The notes under the pieces: model-generated
Databases searched by the model: none
What the model saw: only the letters and a program-made list of their open reading frames with translations
Told to the model about the DNA's origin: nothing
Shown here: piece by piece, positions 23,097 through 32,270 of the stretch
Layout of the letters: every line of letters begins with the position of its first letter
How positions within the stretch are numbered: the stretch's first letter is position 1
Program-made: the position numbers and the translations under genes
Origin: Atopobiaceae bacterium
GTDB taxonomy: Bacteria; Actinomycetota; Coriobacteriia; Coriobacteriales; Atopobiaceae
NCBI GenBank assembly: GCA_902834555.1
Contig: CADFJN010000004.1
Location: 84,244-148,243 of the forward strand
Direction: 5' to 3'
DNA length: 64,000 nucleotides

Positions 23097-25142
23097 CTAT
23101 TTCTGGCTCGGGTGCTTCTCGAAGAAGTCGAAGCGCGGCGGTAGCTCGGGCAACGCGTGCTCGGCGGGATTCTCGCCCAGCGCCCGTGCCAGCTCGCCGG
23201 GGGTCTCGAACGCATGCTCCCAGGAGAAGAAGTCCTCGGCCGCAAAGCCCAGGTGCTCGCAGATCTTCTCGCAGCCGGCAGGCACCGCGGGGTGCATGAG
23301 CAGCGTCACCGTGCGCAGAGCGGCAAAGGCGTTTGCCAGCGCGTGCTCGTAGGCCGCGTCGTCGCCCTTGGCGGCCTTGGACTCATCGCCCCAGCGGCGG
23401 TTGGCGTCGCGGCAGAAGTCCTCGGCCACGGCAAGCGCACCGTGGGCGTCGAATGCGTGGGCGCAGCGCTCGTAGGCAAGCGTCGCCTCTCGGCAGGCGT
23501 CCAGTACGTCGGCATCCGCCTCAACCGCAGGCAGGTGCCCCGCACAGACGTTCTGCGCGCCGTAGATGCAGCTCCTGGCTAGGCGGTTGAAGATGTTGGT
23601 GAGGAAGGCGCTCTCCTTGAGGGCGGGGTCCACCACGCGCGGGTCGTCCTTCACCAGAACGTCCTCGCCGGTGGCCTTGTCCTTGTGGCTCACGGAGGTG
23701 TCGTAGGGCTTGGGCGAGAAGCTCACGGCCTTCTGGTCCAGGCCCAGGCTCAGCCAGTGGCAACGCAGCTGCTCGGCGGTATAGTGGTCGAGAAGCTCGG
23801 CTGCCATGGGCGGGCGGATCTTGCCCGAGCTGGAGGCCTTCTTGTTCATGAACAGGATGTGGTAGTTGGCCACGGGCGTGTCCTGGAAGAGGCCCCAGTC
23901 GAGCGCGTCCCACAGCGCGGGCTGTGCCACGCAGTAAAAGTAGATGTTGTCCTGGCCAATGAACTGGTAGACCTTGGCGTCGTCCGCGCACCACCAGTCG
24001 CGCCAGTCGTCGGACGAGAAGCGCGTGCCGCCGGCCTTCTCGTCCAGGGCAAGCGCGGTCTGCGTGAAGCTGATGGGCGCCCAGAGGCTCTCGGGCCAGC
24101 ACCACACGGTGAGGCCACTCGTGTCCTCGAGCTCCGGCGCGGGCACGCCCCACTCAATGTTGCCGGTGATGCGGAAGGGCAAAAGCGTCTTGCCCGTGCG
24201 GAAGCGCACGCCTGCCGCCTCCAGGATGGCGCGAGCGTCGTCACGGTCGCGCCAGTTAGCAAACTCAACCGAGAAGGACTGCTGGCCCTTCTCGGCCTCG
24301 TGGAGCTGGTGGGCGGGGAGCTTGTCCTCAACCGCATTGAAGCTCTCGCGGAACTTGTCCTGGATGTAGACCACGGGCGGCACGAGGGACTCACGCACCG
24401 TCTTGGTGACGATGGGCCTCACCTGCGGGTCAACGTCCCACTCGTCCATGAGCTGCTTGAGCTGCGACTCAAAGGCGGGCAGGTCGAAGTACCAGTTGTC
24501 AACGGGGCGCAGCTCGGGCGTGGTGCCGGTGAGCGCCGATACGGGATTGATGAGCTCCTCGGGGTCAAACTGGTGGCCCAGGTCGCACTCGTCGGCGTAG
24601 GCCTTCTCGGACTTGCAGCCGCGCACGGGGCAGCGCCCAATGACCTGGCGCCCGTTCAGGAACTGGCCGGCCTCGACGTCGTAGAACTGACGGGTGCTCA
24701 TCTTGTGCAGGTAGCCGCGCTCGTGGAGGCGGCGCAGGACCTCGGCGGTGAGACGGGCGTGGAAGTCGCGCGCCGGCTCGAGGCCGGAGCCCGCAAAGAG
24801 GTCGAGCGAGATGCCGTAGGCGTCAAGCGCCGCCTTCTGGGCGTCGTGGTTGGCCTGGACGTAGTCGGTGATGGTGCCCTGGTAGCCCTCCTGCTCCACC
24901 TTCTTGCGGTAGCCCTCCATGATGGGCGAGCCGTAGCAGTCCGTGCCCGAGACAAAGATCACGTTCTTGCTGCCAATGCGGTCGCGCAGGAAGCGTGCGA
25001 AGAAGTCCGCGGGCACAAAGACGCCGCCGATGTGGCCAAAGTGCAGGTTCTTGTTGCCGTACGGCATGCCCCCGGTAATGACGGCGCGGGCGGGGAAGCT
25101 CGGGCGGTCTTGCTCCGGGACGTTCTGGGAATTGTCTGCCAT
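23097..25142 (-). CDS. Methionyl-tRNA synthetase-like class I tRNA ligase (atypical KMSKS region)
   Basis: The Rossmann core starts AVITGGMPYGNKNLHFGHIGGVFVPAD, where HFGH is the HIGH motif, followed by FVSGTDCYGSP as in MetRS. A zinc-knuckle segment CPVRGC...CDLGH is present. Where MetRS normally has KMSKS, the sequence reads MNKKASSSGKIRPPM. I know this as a MetRS-related family in Clostridia and Coriobacteriia, often listed only as class I tRNA ligase; charging of tRNA-Met is inferred. The ATG at 25142 (MADNSQNVPEQ) is chosen with AGGGAG upstream; an earlier in-frame start would only add a low-complexity leader. The gene is monocistronic and convergent with asrC. Confidence 0.8.
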   Translation of the reverse strand: MADNSQNVPEQDRPSFPARAVITGGMPYGNKNLHFGHIGGVFVPADFFARFLRDRIGSKNVIFVSGTDCYGSPIMEGYRKKVEQEGYQGTITDYVQANHDAQKAALDAYGISLDLFAGSGLEPARDFHARLTAEVLRRLHERGYLHKMSTRQFYDVEAGQFLNGRQVIGRCPVRGCKSEKAYADECDLGHQFDPEELINPVSALTGTTPELRPVDNWYFDLPAFESQLKQLMDEWDVDPQVRPIVTKTVRESLVPPVVYIQDKFRESFNAVEDKLPAHQLHEAEKGQQSFSVEFANWRDRDDARAILEAAGVRFRTGKTLLPFRITGNIEWGVPAPELEDTSGLTVWCWPESLWAPISFTQTALALDEKAGGTRFSSDDWRDWWCADDAKVYQFIGQDNIYFYCVAQPALWDALDWGLFQDTPVANYHILFMNKKASSSGKIRPPMAAELLDHYTAEQLRCHWLSLGLDQKAVSFSPKPYDTSVSHKDKATGEDVLVKDDPRVVDPALKESAFLTNIFNRLARSCIYGAQNVCAGHLPAVEADADVLDACREATLAYERCAHAFDAHGALAVAEDFCRDANRRWGDESKAAKGDDAAYEHALANAFAALRTVTLLMHPAVPAGCEKICEHLGFAAEDFFSWEHAFETPGELARALGENPAEHALPELPPRFDFFEKHPSQK

Positions 25143-25218
25143 GTGGGACGTGCTCCCTCTTGGTCGTGGTGGTGCAGGTGACGCCCGCTGACGTGGCGCG
25201 CACGCCATGGGCCACGTG

Positions 25219-25224
25219 ATTATC
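25219..25224 (-). promoter_or_regulatory. Predicted extended -10 box of the MetRS-like gene
   Basis: On the minus strand TG-G-GATAAT lies about 75 bases before the ATG at 25142. The 25143-25471 gap also contains 79-bp element copy C and a G-rich stretch before the ywaF start; nothing else was recognised there. Confidence 0.4.
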
Positions 25225-25309
25225 CCACAATGCGCGTACGCGCGGGTGGTCTGGCGGGTACGTTAAAGAGTGCGACCGAGTGTGACTGCCCCTGCCCCTC
25301 CCCTCCGCG

Positions 25310-25388
25310 TTCTTTAGCGGTATTTGAGAATTGAGGTTCTCGTGACCTGCGGAAACGCGGGTGCCGATTCTCAGATACCGCTAAAGAA
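25310..25388 (+). repeat. 79-bp palindromic element, copy C
   Basis: This copy has the same 79-bp length, TTCTTTAGCGG start and CCGCTAAAGAA end as copies A and B, and shares the core GACCTGCGGAAACG. The inner part is more diverged. A G-rich flank (runs of GGGGG and GGGGGCGAGAGG units) follows on the right and a C-rich flank precedes it. It lies in the divergent gap between the MetRS-like gene and ywaF. Confidence 0.82.
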
Positions 25389-25471
25389 CGTAAGGGGGTG
25401 GGGGCTAGAGGCGAGAGACGGTGGGGGCGAGAGGCGAGAGGGACCAGGGTCGAGAGAGCAGAGGAGGGGAT

Positions 25472-26236
25472 ATGAGCATCGAGAAAGTCATAGTCGCGGA
25501 GCCTCTGCTGTGGGGCGGCCAGGGCTTCTCCATGTTTGGCCACTGGCACCTGCTCTGGCTTGCCATCTGCGCGACGGTCATAGCGCTTCTCGTCCATAGC
25601 TACCGGAGTCTTCCCGCAGACGACTCCTGGCACGGCGGCAGGCGCTGGCTCGTCCTTGCCGCTGCCATCGTTCCCAACGCGCTGCTGCTGTGGGGAGACG
25701 TGCTCAAGGTGCAGACGGGGACCTTCTCGCCTAACTGGTGGCCGCTCCACCTGTGTAACATCGCCGAGTACATCTGCCTGTGGCATGCGCTCGCCCCGTC
25801 GCGCGTGACTCGCGAGCTGCTGCTCTGCTTTGGCCTCACCGGCGGCCTCTGCGCCATGCTCTTCCCTGGTTGGACGTACTGTCCGCCATACACGCTGCCC
25901 TGCATCAGCGGCTTCATGGAGCATGCGTTCATCTTCTCGGTATCGCTCATGGCGCTCGACGACCCGCACAAGGCACCCAGGTGGCGCGACGCGTGGATTT
26001 CGCTGACGGGCTCCGTGCTCTACCTGGTCTTCTTTAGGTGGTTTAACGGTATGTTCGACACCAACTTCGGCTTTGTGACAAGTCCCGCCGTGGGTTCGCC
26101 GCTCGAGTGGTGGGAACGTGCCTTTGGCAACCCCGGCTACCTCGTGCCGTACATGGCGTCGTTCGTCGTGACGGTGGTCCTGCTGCATGTCTGGCAGGCC
26201 GCACGGCGCCGCGGCCTGGAAGGAGGCGCGTCGTGA
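25472..26236 (+). CDS. YwaF/TMEM164-like integral membrane protein
   Basis: The 254-residue protein has about six or seven membrane spans. FGHWHLLWLAICATVIALL near the N-terminus and NWWPLHLCNIAEYICLWHAL fit the YwaF family (TIGR02206-type integral membrane protein). The enzymatic role is unproven; eukaryotic relatives include TMEM164, an acyltransferase. The ATG at 25472 follows GAGGAGGGG. The gene overlaps the next one by four bases (GTGA), so the two are coupled. Confidence 0.75.
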   Translation: MSIEKVIVAEPLLWGGQGFSMFGHWHLLWLAICATVIALLVHSYRSLPADDSWHGGRRWLVLAAAIVPNALLLWGDVLKVQTGTFSPNWWPLHLCNIAEYICLWHALAPSRVTRELLLCFGLTGGLCAMLFPGWTYCPPYTLPCISGFMEHAFIFSVSLMALDDPHKAPRWRDAWISLTGSVLYLVFFRWFNGMFDTNFGFVTSPAVGSPLEWWERAFGNPGYLVPYMASFVVTVVLLHVWQAARRRGLEGGAS

Positions 26237-26781
26237 GGAGCGTTGCGCATCTCGACATCCTGGGCGACACGCCGCTTGCCCGCCACGTGGTGACCTTCTC
26301 GGTGGTGCTTCTCGTCGTGGGCCTTCTGGGCGAAATCTATCTTGTGGAGACGCACGGGTGGGGCATGGGCATTGGGGCGTGGATGGCCGTCTACGTGGCG
26401 GCGACGGTTGCGGCGCTGCCCGTGCACGAGCTTGTCCACGCAGCGGCGTTTCTGCTGCTGGGACGCGGTCGGGTGCGCATTCGCTTTGGCTACGAGACAG
26501 GGATGCTCTACACCCGTGCCGAAGGCGACCCGCTCACTCGAGGCCGCTTTGTGGCGGTGCTGCTTGCACCGTCAGTGCTTGTCACGGCGGCGTTGGTCCT
26601 GGTGGGCAATGCGGTTGCCGGGCCGGCTCTTGCCTGGGCGCTTGCGTGGACGCACCTCTCGGGGTGTGCCGGCGACCTGGCCATGGTTGCATGCATTGCG
26701 CGCACGCCCGGCTGCACGCACGTGCGCGATACGGATACGGGCGTGGAGCTTCTCACCAATGACGACGAGGGCGCGCACTAG
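26233..26781 (+). CDS. DUF3267-type putative membrane zinc peptidase
   Basis: A 182-residue membrane protein with about four spans. A zincin-like HELVHAAAF motif lies in the second span, and an FGYETGMLYTRAEGDPLTRGRF loop follows, as in DUF3267 proteins. Peptidase activity is inferred from the HExxH motif only. Start is GTG at 26233, overlapping the ywaF stop. A 243-bp gap follows in which the inverted repeat CGATCGGTTA/TAACCAATCG (26830-26857) could be an operator or weak terminator. Confidence 0.7.
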   Translation: MRSVAHLDILGDTPLARHVVTFSVVLLVVGLLGEIYLVETHGWGMGIGAWMAVYVAATVAALPVHELVHAAAFLLLGRGRVRIRFGYETGMLYTRAEGDPLTRGRFVAVLLAPSVLVTAALVLVGNAVAGPALAWALAWTHLSGCAGDLAMVACIARTPGCTHVRDTDTGVELLTNDDEGAH

Positions 26782-27024
26782 TGGTTGCGGGTTGCCATCT
26801 CTTGCGGTGGCTTTCGGATCCTGCAAAAGCCGATCGGTTAAGGTGTTCTAACCAATCGAAAAATGCAGGTATGAGAAGGCGAGAAGGAGGTTGCGACTCC
26901 AACGCCACGGCGTTCCAACCCCTTACGCCCTCTTTGCGTACTTCTCGCCGTAAGCCTACGCCGACTCCACCACGTCGCACTATGGTATGCGAGACGATTG
27001 GGATGACAAGGATACGGGGACGGT

Positions 27025-27852
27025 ATGGTAAAGGCTAACTTCCACACGCACACGACGCTCTGCGACGGCAAGAACACGCCGCAGGAGATGGCCAAGGCGG
27101 GCTTTGACAAGGGGCTTCTCGCCCTTGGCTTCTCGGGTCACATGGATCAGGACGTCCATATGGACTGGGACGCCTATGTGACAGTAATACGCCAGCTCAA
27201 GGACGAGTACCGCGGACGCATGGACATCCTCATGGGTGTGGAGTTGGACACGCTCTACGATCCCGCGTGCTGCCCCGGCGCGGAGTACCGGATTGGCTCG
27301 ACGCACTTTCTTGATGTCGACGTGCCGTGTGACACGGCGGTCGACTGGTCTGTCGAGAAGCTCGAGACCCTGTGCCTCGAGGCGTTTGGCGGCAACTGGA
27401 TGGCGCTTGTCCGTGCCTACTACGAGCTTGAGGCCACGACGCACGACCGTACGGAATGCACCTTCGTTGGCCACTTCGACCTGGTGAGCAAGTTCAACGA
27501 GGGCGGAAAGTACTTTGACGAGACGTCCAAGGAATATCTTGACCCGGCGCTCGAGGCCATGGAGTACCTGGTGGGGGAGGGCGTGCCCTTCGAGGTCAAC
27601 TGCGGTGCCCTCGCGCGCGGCATTCGCAGCCAGCCCTATCCGCGCCGCGAACTCCTCAGCGCACTGCACGAGATGGGCGGTCAAATCCTTGTGAACTCCG
27701 ACGCCCACAGCGCGGATGCGCTCTGCGGCGGGCTGGACGATGGCGCGCACTTTGCAACGTCATGCGGATTCACGAGCGCGCTCGTCCTCGGGCATGACGC
27801 GCGCGGCGAGGTCGTGATGCGCGAGGTGCCGCTGGGGGAGGGCGCTCAGTGA
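27025..27852 (+). CDS. PHP-domain histidinol-phosphatase (HisK-like)
   Basis: A 275-residue PHP phosphoesterase. Metal-binding segments are NFHTHTTLCDG at the N-terminus, GFSGHMDQ, MGVELD, FVGHFDLVSKF and VNSDAHSADAL. The family dephosphorylates histidinol phosphate in histidine synthesis, but no other his gene is present here, so the substrate is open. The ATG at 27025 has only a distant AAGGA. The stop overlaps the next start (GTGATG), implying coupling with the kinase gene. Confidence 0.82.
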   Translation: MVKANFHTHTTLCDGKNTPQEMAKAGFDKGLLALGFSGHMDQDVHMDWDAYVTVIRQLKDEYRGRMDILMGVELDTLYDPACCPGAEYRIGSTHFLDVDVPCDTAVDWSVEKLETLCLEAFGGNWMALVRAYYELEATTHDRTECTFVGHFDLVSKFNEGGKYFDETSKEYLDPALEAMEYLVGEGVPFEVNCGALARGIRSQPYPRRELLSALHEMGGQILVNSDAHSADALCGGLDDGAHFATSCGFTSALVLGHDARGEVVMREVPLGEGAQ

Positions 27853-28652
27853 TGGGAGAACCCCAGAGAAACGTGGTCGACCTTGTCGTCGACGGGGTGC
27901 CCTGCCGGGTCCCCTTCTCGGAGCAGACCATTCGCCTCTGCCACGACCTTCTCGCCAAATGGACTTCGCGCCAGCGCGAGTTTGGGCGCCGCATGGTCGT
28001 ATTTCTCGCCGCCCCTCCTGGCGCCGGGAAGTCCACCCTTGCGAGCCTTCTCGCGAAGCTCTCCTGCGAGGAAGAGTCATACGAACAGCTGGTGGCGCTG
28101 CCGCTCGACGGCTTTCACTACCACGCCGATGTGATTGCCAAGAGCATCGTTTGCGTAGAGGGGCGACAGGTGCCCATGCGCGAGGTCAAGGGTACGTTGG
28201 AGACCTTCGACCACGCCCTCTTTGCCGAGAAGTGCAGAGAGCTCTGCTCGGGCACGGCCGTGTTGTGGCCGCGCTATGACCGCAACATCCACGACGTCGT
28301 CGACGATGCGATCGCGGTTCCGGCCACCGCGCGCCTGGTCCTCGTTGAGGGGAACTGGCTCCTCTCGAACGAGACTCCGTGGGACGAGACGCGCAGCCTG
28401 GCAGACCTGTCGTATCTCCTGGTCGCCGACCCTGACCTCCTTCACCGTCGGTTGGTTGCGAGAAAGGCTCGCGGCGGGCTTTCGCCCGAGGCAGCAGAGG
28501 AGTGGTACAGGAGATGCGACGGAATGAACGTGCGTCGTGTACTTGCGTATTCCTCGGCAGACAATATGCTGGTAGAGGACGAGAAGGGCAGCATATGGCC
28601 TTCTGGGGGAAAGATTGTGGGGAGCGGTGCCGATGCAATTGCACGGGGATGA
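27849..28652 (+). CDS. P-loop nucleoside/nucleotide kinase-like protein (YggC/uridine-kinase class)
   Basis: A single P-loop domain with Walker A APPGAGKSTLASLL at about residues 54-67, then LPLDGFHYHADVI, VKGTLETFDHALF, LWPRYDRNIHDVVDDAI and VLVEGNWLLSNETPWDE. These match the phosphoribulokinase/uridine kinase/PanK superfamily, specifically YggC-like proteins whose substrate is not certain. The start is GTG 27849 or ATG 27852. It overlaps the preceding phosphatase by four bases and queH by about 20 bases. Confidence 0.8.
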   Translation: MMGEPQRNVVDLVVDGVPCRVPFSEQTIRLCHDLLAKWTSRQREFGRRMVVFLAAPPGAGKSTLASLLAKLSCEEESYEQLVALPLDGFHYHADVIAKSIVCVEGRQVPMREVKGTLETFDHALFAEKCRELCSGTAVLWPRYDRNIHDVVDDAIAVPATARLVLVEGNWLLSNETPWDETRSLADLSYLLVADPDLLHRRLVARKARGGLSPEAAEEWYRRCDGMNVRRVLAYSSADNMLVEDEKGSIWPSGGKIVGSGADAIARG

Positions 28653-29301
28653 CAAGAACGGCAGCGGGTTGGGCTCGAGCGTCCGTACGCCGCTCTTGCT
28701 GCACGCCTGCTGCGGTCCCTGCTCGATAGAGCCCGTGGAGCTTCTTCGCCACGAGGGCTTTGAGCCAACCATCTGCTGGACCAACCCAAACATCCAGCCT
28801 GTGGCCGAGCACGACCGTCGCCTTGCCACGCTGCGCGCGTGGGCGGCGGACGTCGCACACGTTGATGTGATAGTTGCCGGAGACAACCGTTCTGCATGGG
28901 AGACAGGCGTTGCCCCGCATGGCTTCGACCGCGCCGCGCGCTGCCGCGCCTGCTACGCCCTGCGCCTGGCAGAGGCTTGTCGCATCGCCCGCGACCTGGG
29001 CTTTACTCACATCTCCACCACGCTTGCGGTCTCGCCCTACCAGCTCTTCGAAACCTGCGGCGACGTGCTTGCCAAGACGGCAGCCGCCTATGGCCTTACG
29101 CCGGTTTGGCGCGACTTCAGGCCCTACTATCCCGACGCCACCCGCACCTCCCGCGACCTGGGCATGTATCGGCAGAACTACTGTGGCTGCCGCTTCTCGG
29201 CCGCCGAGGCCGCCGTCGAGCGCCACGAGGCCCGCGACCGCCGCAAGGCCGAGCGCGAGGCCGCACACGCTGCAGCCAACGCTGCCGCAGCCGCGCGCTA
29301 G
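28633..29301 (+). CDS. queH: Epoxyqueuosine reductase QueH
   Basis: QueH performs the last step of queuosine synthesis, reducing epoxyqueuosine to queuosine in tRNA, and replaces QueG in many anaerobes. The signatures are LLLHACCGPCSIEP with C26, C27 and C30, RCRACYALRL, and YRQNYCGCRFS, the cluster- and iron-binding cysteines of the family. The ATG at 28633 (GGGGAG eight bases upstream) gives 222 residues. The tail is Ala/Arg-rich. queA lies 107 bp downstream and tgt about 3 kb further on, so three queuosine genes are in one neighbourhood. Confidence 0.92.
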   Translation: MQLHGDDKNGSGLGSSVRTPLLLHACCGPCSIEPVELLRHEGFEPTICWTNPNIQPVAEHDRRLATLRAWAADVAHVDVIVAGDNRSAWETGVAPHGFDRAARCRACYALRLAEACRIARDLGFTHISTTLAVSPYQLFETCGDVLAKTAAAYGLTPVWRDFRPYYPDATRTSRDLGMYRQNYCGCRFSAAEAAVERHEARDRRKAEREAAHAAANAAAAAR

Positions 29302-29408
29302 CCTCGCCGTCGCTTCTTGCCGCCACGCGCTAGAATGGGCGGCCGGCGCACAACGCGCCGCATCTCACCTCATCACACCAGCCCTAGGGCACGAGGAGAA
29401 CCACACAC

Positions 29409-30575
29409 ATGCGCACCGACGACTTTGACTACCCGCTCCCAGACGAGCTCATTGCACAGGCACCCGCGGAGCCCCGCGACTCCTGCCGCCTTCTCGTGCT
29501 CAACCGCGAGGACGGCTCGCTTGAGCACCGCCGCTTCACCGACGTGATCGACTGCCTTGACCCGGGTGACCTTCTCGTTGCCAACAAGACGCGCGTCATG
29601 CCGGCGCGCCTCGTGGGGCACAAGCGCGGCACCGGCGGCGTGGCCGAGACGCTCCTGCTCAAGCGCCGGGAGGACCTCGATCCCCTGGGACACGTGTGGG
29701 AGTGCCTCGTGAACCCCGGCAAGCGCCTCCGCCAGCCCGGTATTGTCATCGAGTACCGCGCGGGTGGGCTGCACGCGCCCCTCTCCGCCGAGGTTGTGCT
29801 CACGGGCGAGATTGTCGACTTCCTCGAGGACAACCGCGGCGGCCGGTTGGTGCGCTTCGAGCCGCAGGGCGGCCGCACGCTCGATGCCGCCATCCACGAG
29901 GCAGGGCATGTGCCGCTTCCGCCCTACATCACCAAGTACGAGGGCGATCCCGAGAAGTACCAGACGGTCTACGCCATGCACGAGGAGCACTCCGCGGCAG
30001 CACCCACGGCTGGCCTGCACTTTACGCCGGAGCTCATCAAGAGGATCGAGGACAAGGGCGTTGGCTGGAAGACGGTCGAGCTCGAGGTGGGCATCGACAC
30101 CTTCCGCCTGGTCACCGAGGACGATCCAACCAAGCACGTGATGCACACCGAGCGCTACCACGTGCCCCAGGACGTGGTCGATGCCGTCCATGCCACCAAG
30201 GCGGCGGGGCACCGCGTGGTTGCCGTGGGCACCACGGCGGTCCGCTCGCTCGAGAGCGCCTGGGACCCAGAGGCGCCTGCGTCTGTGCCGGCAGTCACGG
30301 CCCGTCGCTTCGAGGACGCGCCGGACTCTGCCGCCGTCACGGGTCGTGGCGACATCGTCGAGCGCCGCGACGCCACCACCAACCTCTACCTCATGCCGGG
30401 TTCCACCTACCACGTGGTGGACGCCCTCATCACCAACTTCCACGTGCCTCGCTCGACGCTCATGATGCTTGTCTCGGCGCTTGCTACGCGCGAGCAGATC
30501 ATGGCCGCCTACCAGGCAGCCATTGACGAGAGGTACCGCTTCCTCTCGTTTGGTGACGCCATGCTCATCAGGTAG
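29409..30575 (+). CDS. queA: S-adenosylmethionine:tRNA ribosyltransferase-isomerase
   Basis: QueA transfers and isomerises the ribosyl part of S-adenosylmethionine onto preQ1-modified tRNA, giving the epoxyqueuosine that QueH reduces. The sequence begins MRTDDFDYPLPDELIAQAPAEPRD as in the family and has AAPTAGLHFTPELI, VELEVGIDTFRLV and ITNFHVPRSTLMMLVSAL. Its 388 residues are slightly more than usual. The ATG at 29409 follows AGGAG. The gene is convergent with the coiled-coil gene. Confidence 0.96.
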   Translation: MRTDDFDYPLPDELIAQAPAEPRDSCRLLVLNREDGSLEHRRFTDVIDCLDPGDLLVANKTRVMPARLVGHKRGTGGVAETLLLKRREDLDPLGHVWECLVNPGKRLRQPGIVIEYRAGGLHAPLSAEVVLTGEIVDFLEDNRGGRLVRFEPQGGRTLDAAIHEAGHVPLPPYITKYEGDPEKYQTVYAMHEEHSAAAPTAGLHFTPELIKRIEDKGVGWKTVELEVGIDTFRLVTEDDPTKHVMHTERYHVPQDVVDAVHATKAAGHRVVAVGTTAVRSLESAWDPEAPASVPAVTARRFEDAPDSAAVTGRGDIVERRDATTNLYLMPGSTYHVVDALITNFHVPRSTLMMLVSALATREQIMAAYQAAIDERYRFLSFGDAMLIR

Positions 30576-30595
30576 CGCCCAGCCGCCCGTACCCG

Positions 30596-32011
30596 CTATG
30601 CCCCCGTGGAGACCGTGCCTGTGGTGGTCACACTTGTCGACGCGGCCGCGCCTGCAGCGCCGCCGCCCTGCCCAAACAGCATGGAGGTGACGAGAACAAC
30701 CACCACTACCACGATCACGGCGAGAATCGCCAGCACGGTGACGCGCTTTGCACGGGTGCGGCGGCGCAGCTCTTGCTCGGTGCGTCCAAGCTCCTCCACC
30801 TTTGCACGCTGTGCCGTTAGTGCCTGCTCGCGTTCGGCAATCGAGCGGCGCAGCTGCTCTGTCGCCTGCGGCGTGTCGTGAATGCTCTTCGCCTCGCTGA
30901 GAAGGTCGCTTGCCTTGCCCGCGTCCGTCCGGGCGTTGTCGCGCAGACGGTTCGAGCGGTCTATCTCTGCCTTGTGACGGTCGATGTTGTCCGACAGCTT
31001 CTTCTGTCGCGCCTCCGCCTCGGTGCGGAGGTGGTCGTACTCAGCGCGGCGCTCCTTGGCCTCGGCCTGCATGGCGTCGGACTCGCGCTGCGCGGTCTCG
31101 AGCGACTGCTTCTGGGTCCAGAGATGCGTTTGGGCGTTGTCGACGGAGGACTGCGCGTCTGCGGTCGACCTGGTTACGGCAGCCTCGGCGGCGCTCACGT
31201 GCGCGGTCTCGGCGGCGAGCTCCTGGCGAACCTGCGCGATGGCGTCTCGCTTGGCAGACGGGTCGGCAAGCAGCTTGTCAAGCTCTCCCTGGACCTTGCG
31301 CTGGCGCGCCTTTGAGTTGTCGAGTGCGCGGTTTGCCGAGGCAATCGCCTGCTCGCGGCGATCCGTTGCGTCCTTCACCTGGCCCTCTGCCGTGCGCACG
31401 GCGCGCTTGGCCTCGGCGACGGTGCGCGTGGCGTCGTCTGCGCGGCCCTTGGAGGACTCGGCGAGCTGCTTGTAGGGGCGCAGAGCCTGCTCGTCGTCGG
31501 TGCGCATCTTGGCGAGACGGGCCTCGAGGTCCTGCAGCTCGTGGGTGAGGCGCGCCGCGCGCTGCACCGCGTCGGCCGCGCGCTTCTGGGCATCTGCGAG
31601 TGCGGCGCTCTGGGCAGCCACGATGCCTTCGTAGCCGCCTTCGATGCTCTCGCGGTGCTCAAGGGCAGCGCGCTGCGCCTCGAGCGCTTTCTCCATGGAA
31701 TCCATCTGCGACTTTGCGGAGGAGTGCTGGCGCGAAGCGTCCCTCACGTCGCGCAGGGCGGTGAAGCCGGCTGCTATGCCCTTGCCTGCCCCACGGGCGG
31801 CTCCTGCCGCTGCACCTGCGGCCGCGCTGGCGGCTCCTGCGGCTGCGCCCGCGGCTTTGGACGCGACCTGGGCGGCATCGTCCTTCGCGCCTTTGCCGTC
31901 GTCCTTGGGAGTGGCGGCGTTGCCCCTGGCCCCCGCGGCCTTACCCTGTGCGTTCGTGGCGCCCTTCTCGGAAGCGCTCTTCTCGCCCTTATTGCCCTTG
32001 CCCCAAGCCAT
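30596..32011 (-). CDS. Coiled-coil protein with C-terminal membrane anchor, function unknown
   Basis: The 471-residue protein starts with a basic, Gly/Lys/Ala-rich stretch and an alanine-rich (AAAGAA-type) segment. From about residue 95 to 415 it is heptad-rich coiled coil of Ala, Glu, Gln, Arg and Lys. Near the end one hydrophobic segment (VLAILAVIVVVVVVLVTSM) is followed by a short Gly/Ala/Thr tail. This predicts a long cytoplasmic rod tethered to the membrane. I do not recognise the family. The ATG at 32011 has AAAGGAG five bases upstream; an open frame extends further without a ribosome site. It stands alone between queA and ptsH. Confidence 0.7.
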   Translation of the reverse strand: MAWGKGNKGEKSASEKGATNAQGKAAGARGNAATPKDDGKGAKDDAAQVASKAAGAAAGAASAAAGAAAGAARGAGKGIAAGFTALRDVRDASRQHSSAKSQMDSMEKALEAQRAALEHRESIEGGYEGIVAAQSAALADAQKRAADAVQRAARLTHELQDLEARLAKMRTDDEQALRPYKQLAESSKGRADDATRTVAEAKRAVRTAEGQVKDATDRREQAIASANRALDNSKARQRKVQGELDKLLADPSAKRDAIAQVRQELAAETAHVSAAEAAVTRSTADAQSSVDNAQTHLWTQKQSLETAQRESDAMQAEAKERRAEYDHLRTEAEARQKKLSDNIDRHKAEIDRSNRLRDNARTDAGKASDLLSEAKSIHDTPQATEQLRRSIAEREQALTAQRAKVEELGRTEQELRRRTRAKRVTVLAILAVIVVVVVVLVTSMLFGQGGGAAGAAASTSVTTTGTVSTGA

Positions 32012-32207
32012 GGAGGCTCCTTTCGAAACCGCGCTACATCCGCGCGAGACAATTGTTGTGGTTGCAACGCCGTAGCCGCTCCAACGGCTGCTGCGCCTTC
32101 TCCATTTTGCCGCAAGCAACCGCACGTGGGGATAATCGTCTCGTATGAGAAGAGTTTGTCCGTCAGCTGTCCATGATGTGTGTAAACTATACGAGCGTTT
32201 GGTACGA

Positions 32208-32235
32208 TATAAGCGATTCGGGGAATTGCTCCCCG
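32208..32235 (+). promoter_or_regulatory. Possible -10 box and leader hairpin of ptsH
   Basis: TATAAG at 32208-32213 could be a -10 box, though no good -35 is visible. The hairpin CGGGGA-ATTGC-TCCCCG follows at 32219-32235 in the presumed leader. Confidence 0.3.
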
Positions 32236-32270
32236 AGCCTAGTCAGGGAGTCTAGAAGGGGAGTTCTAAC

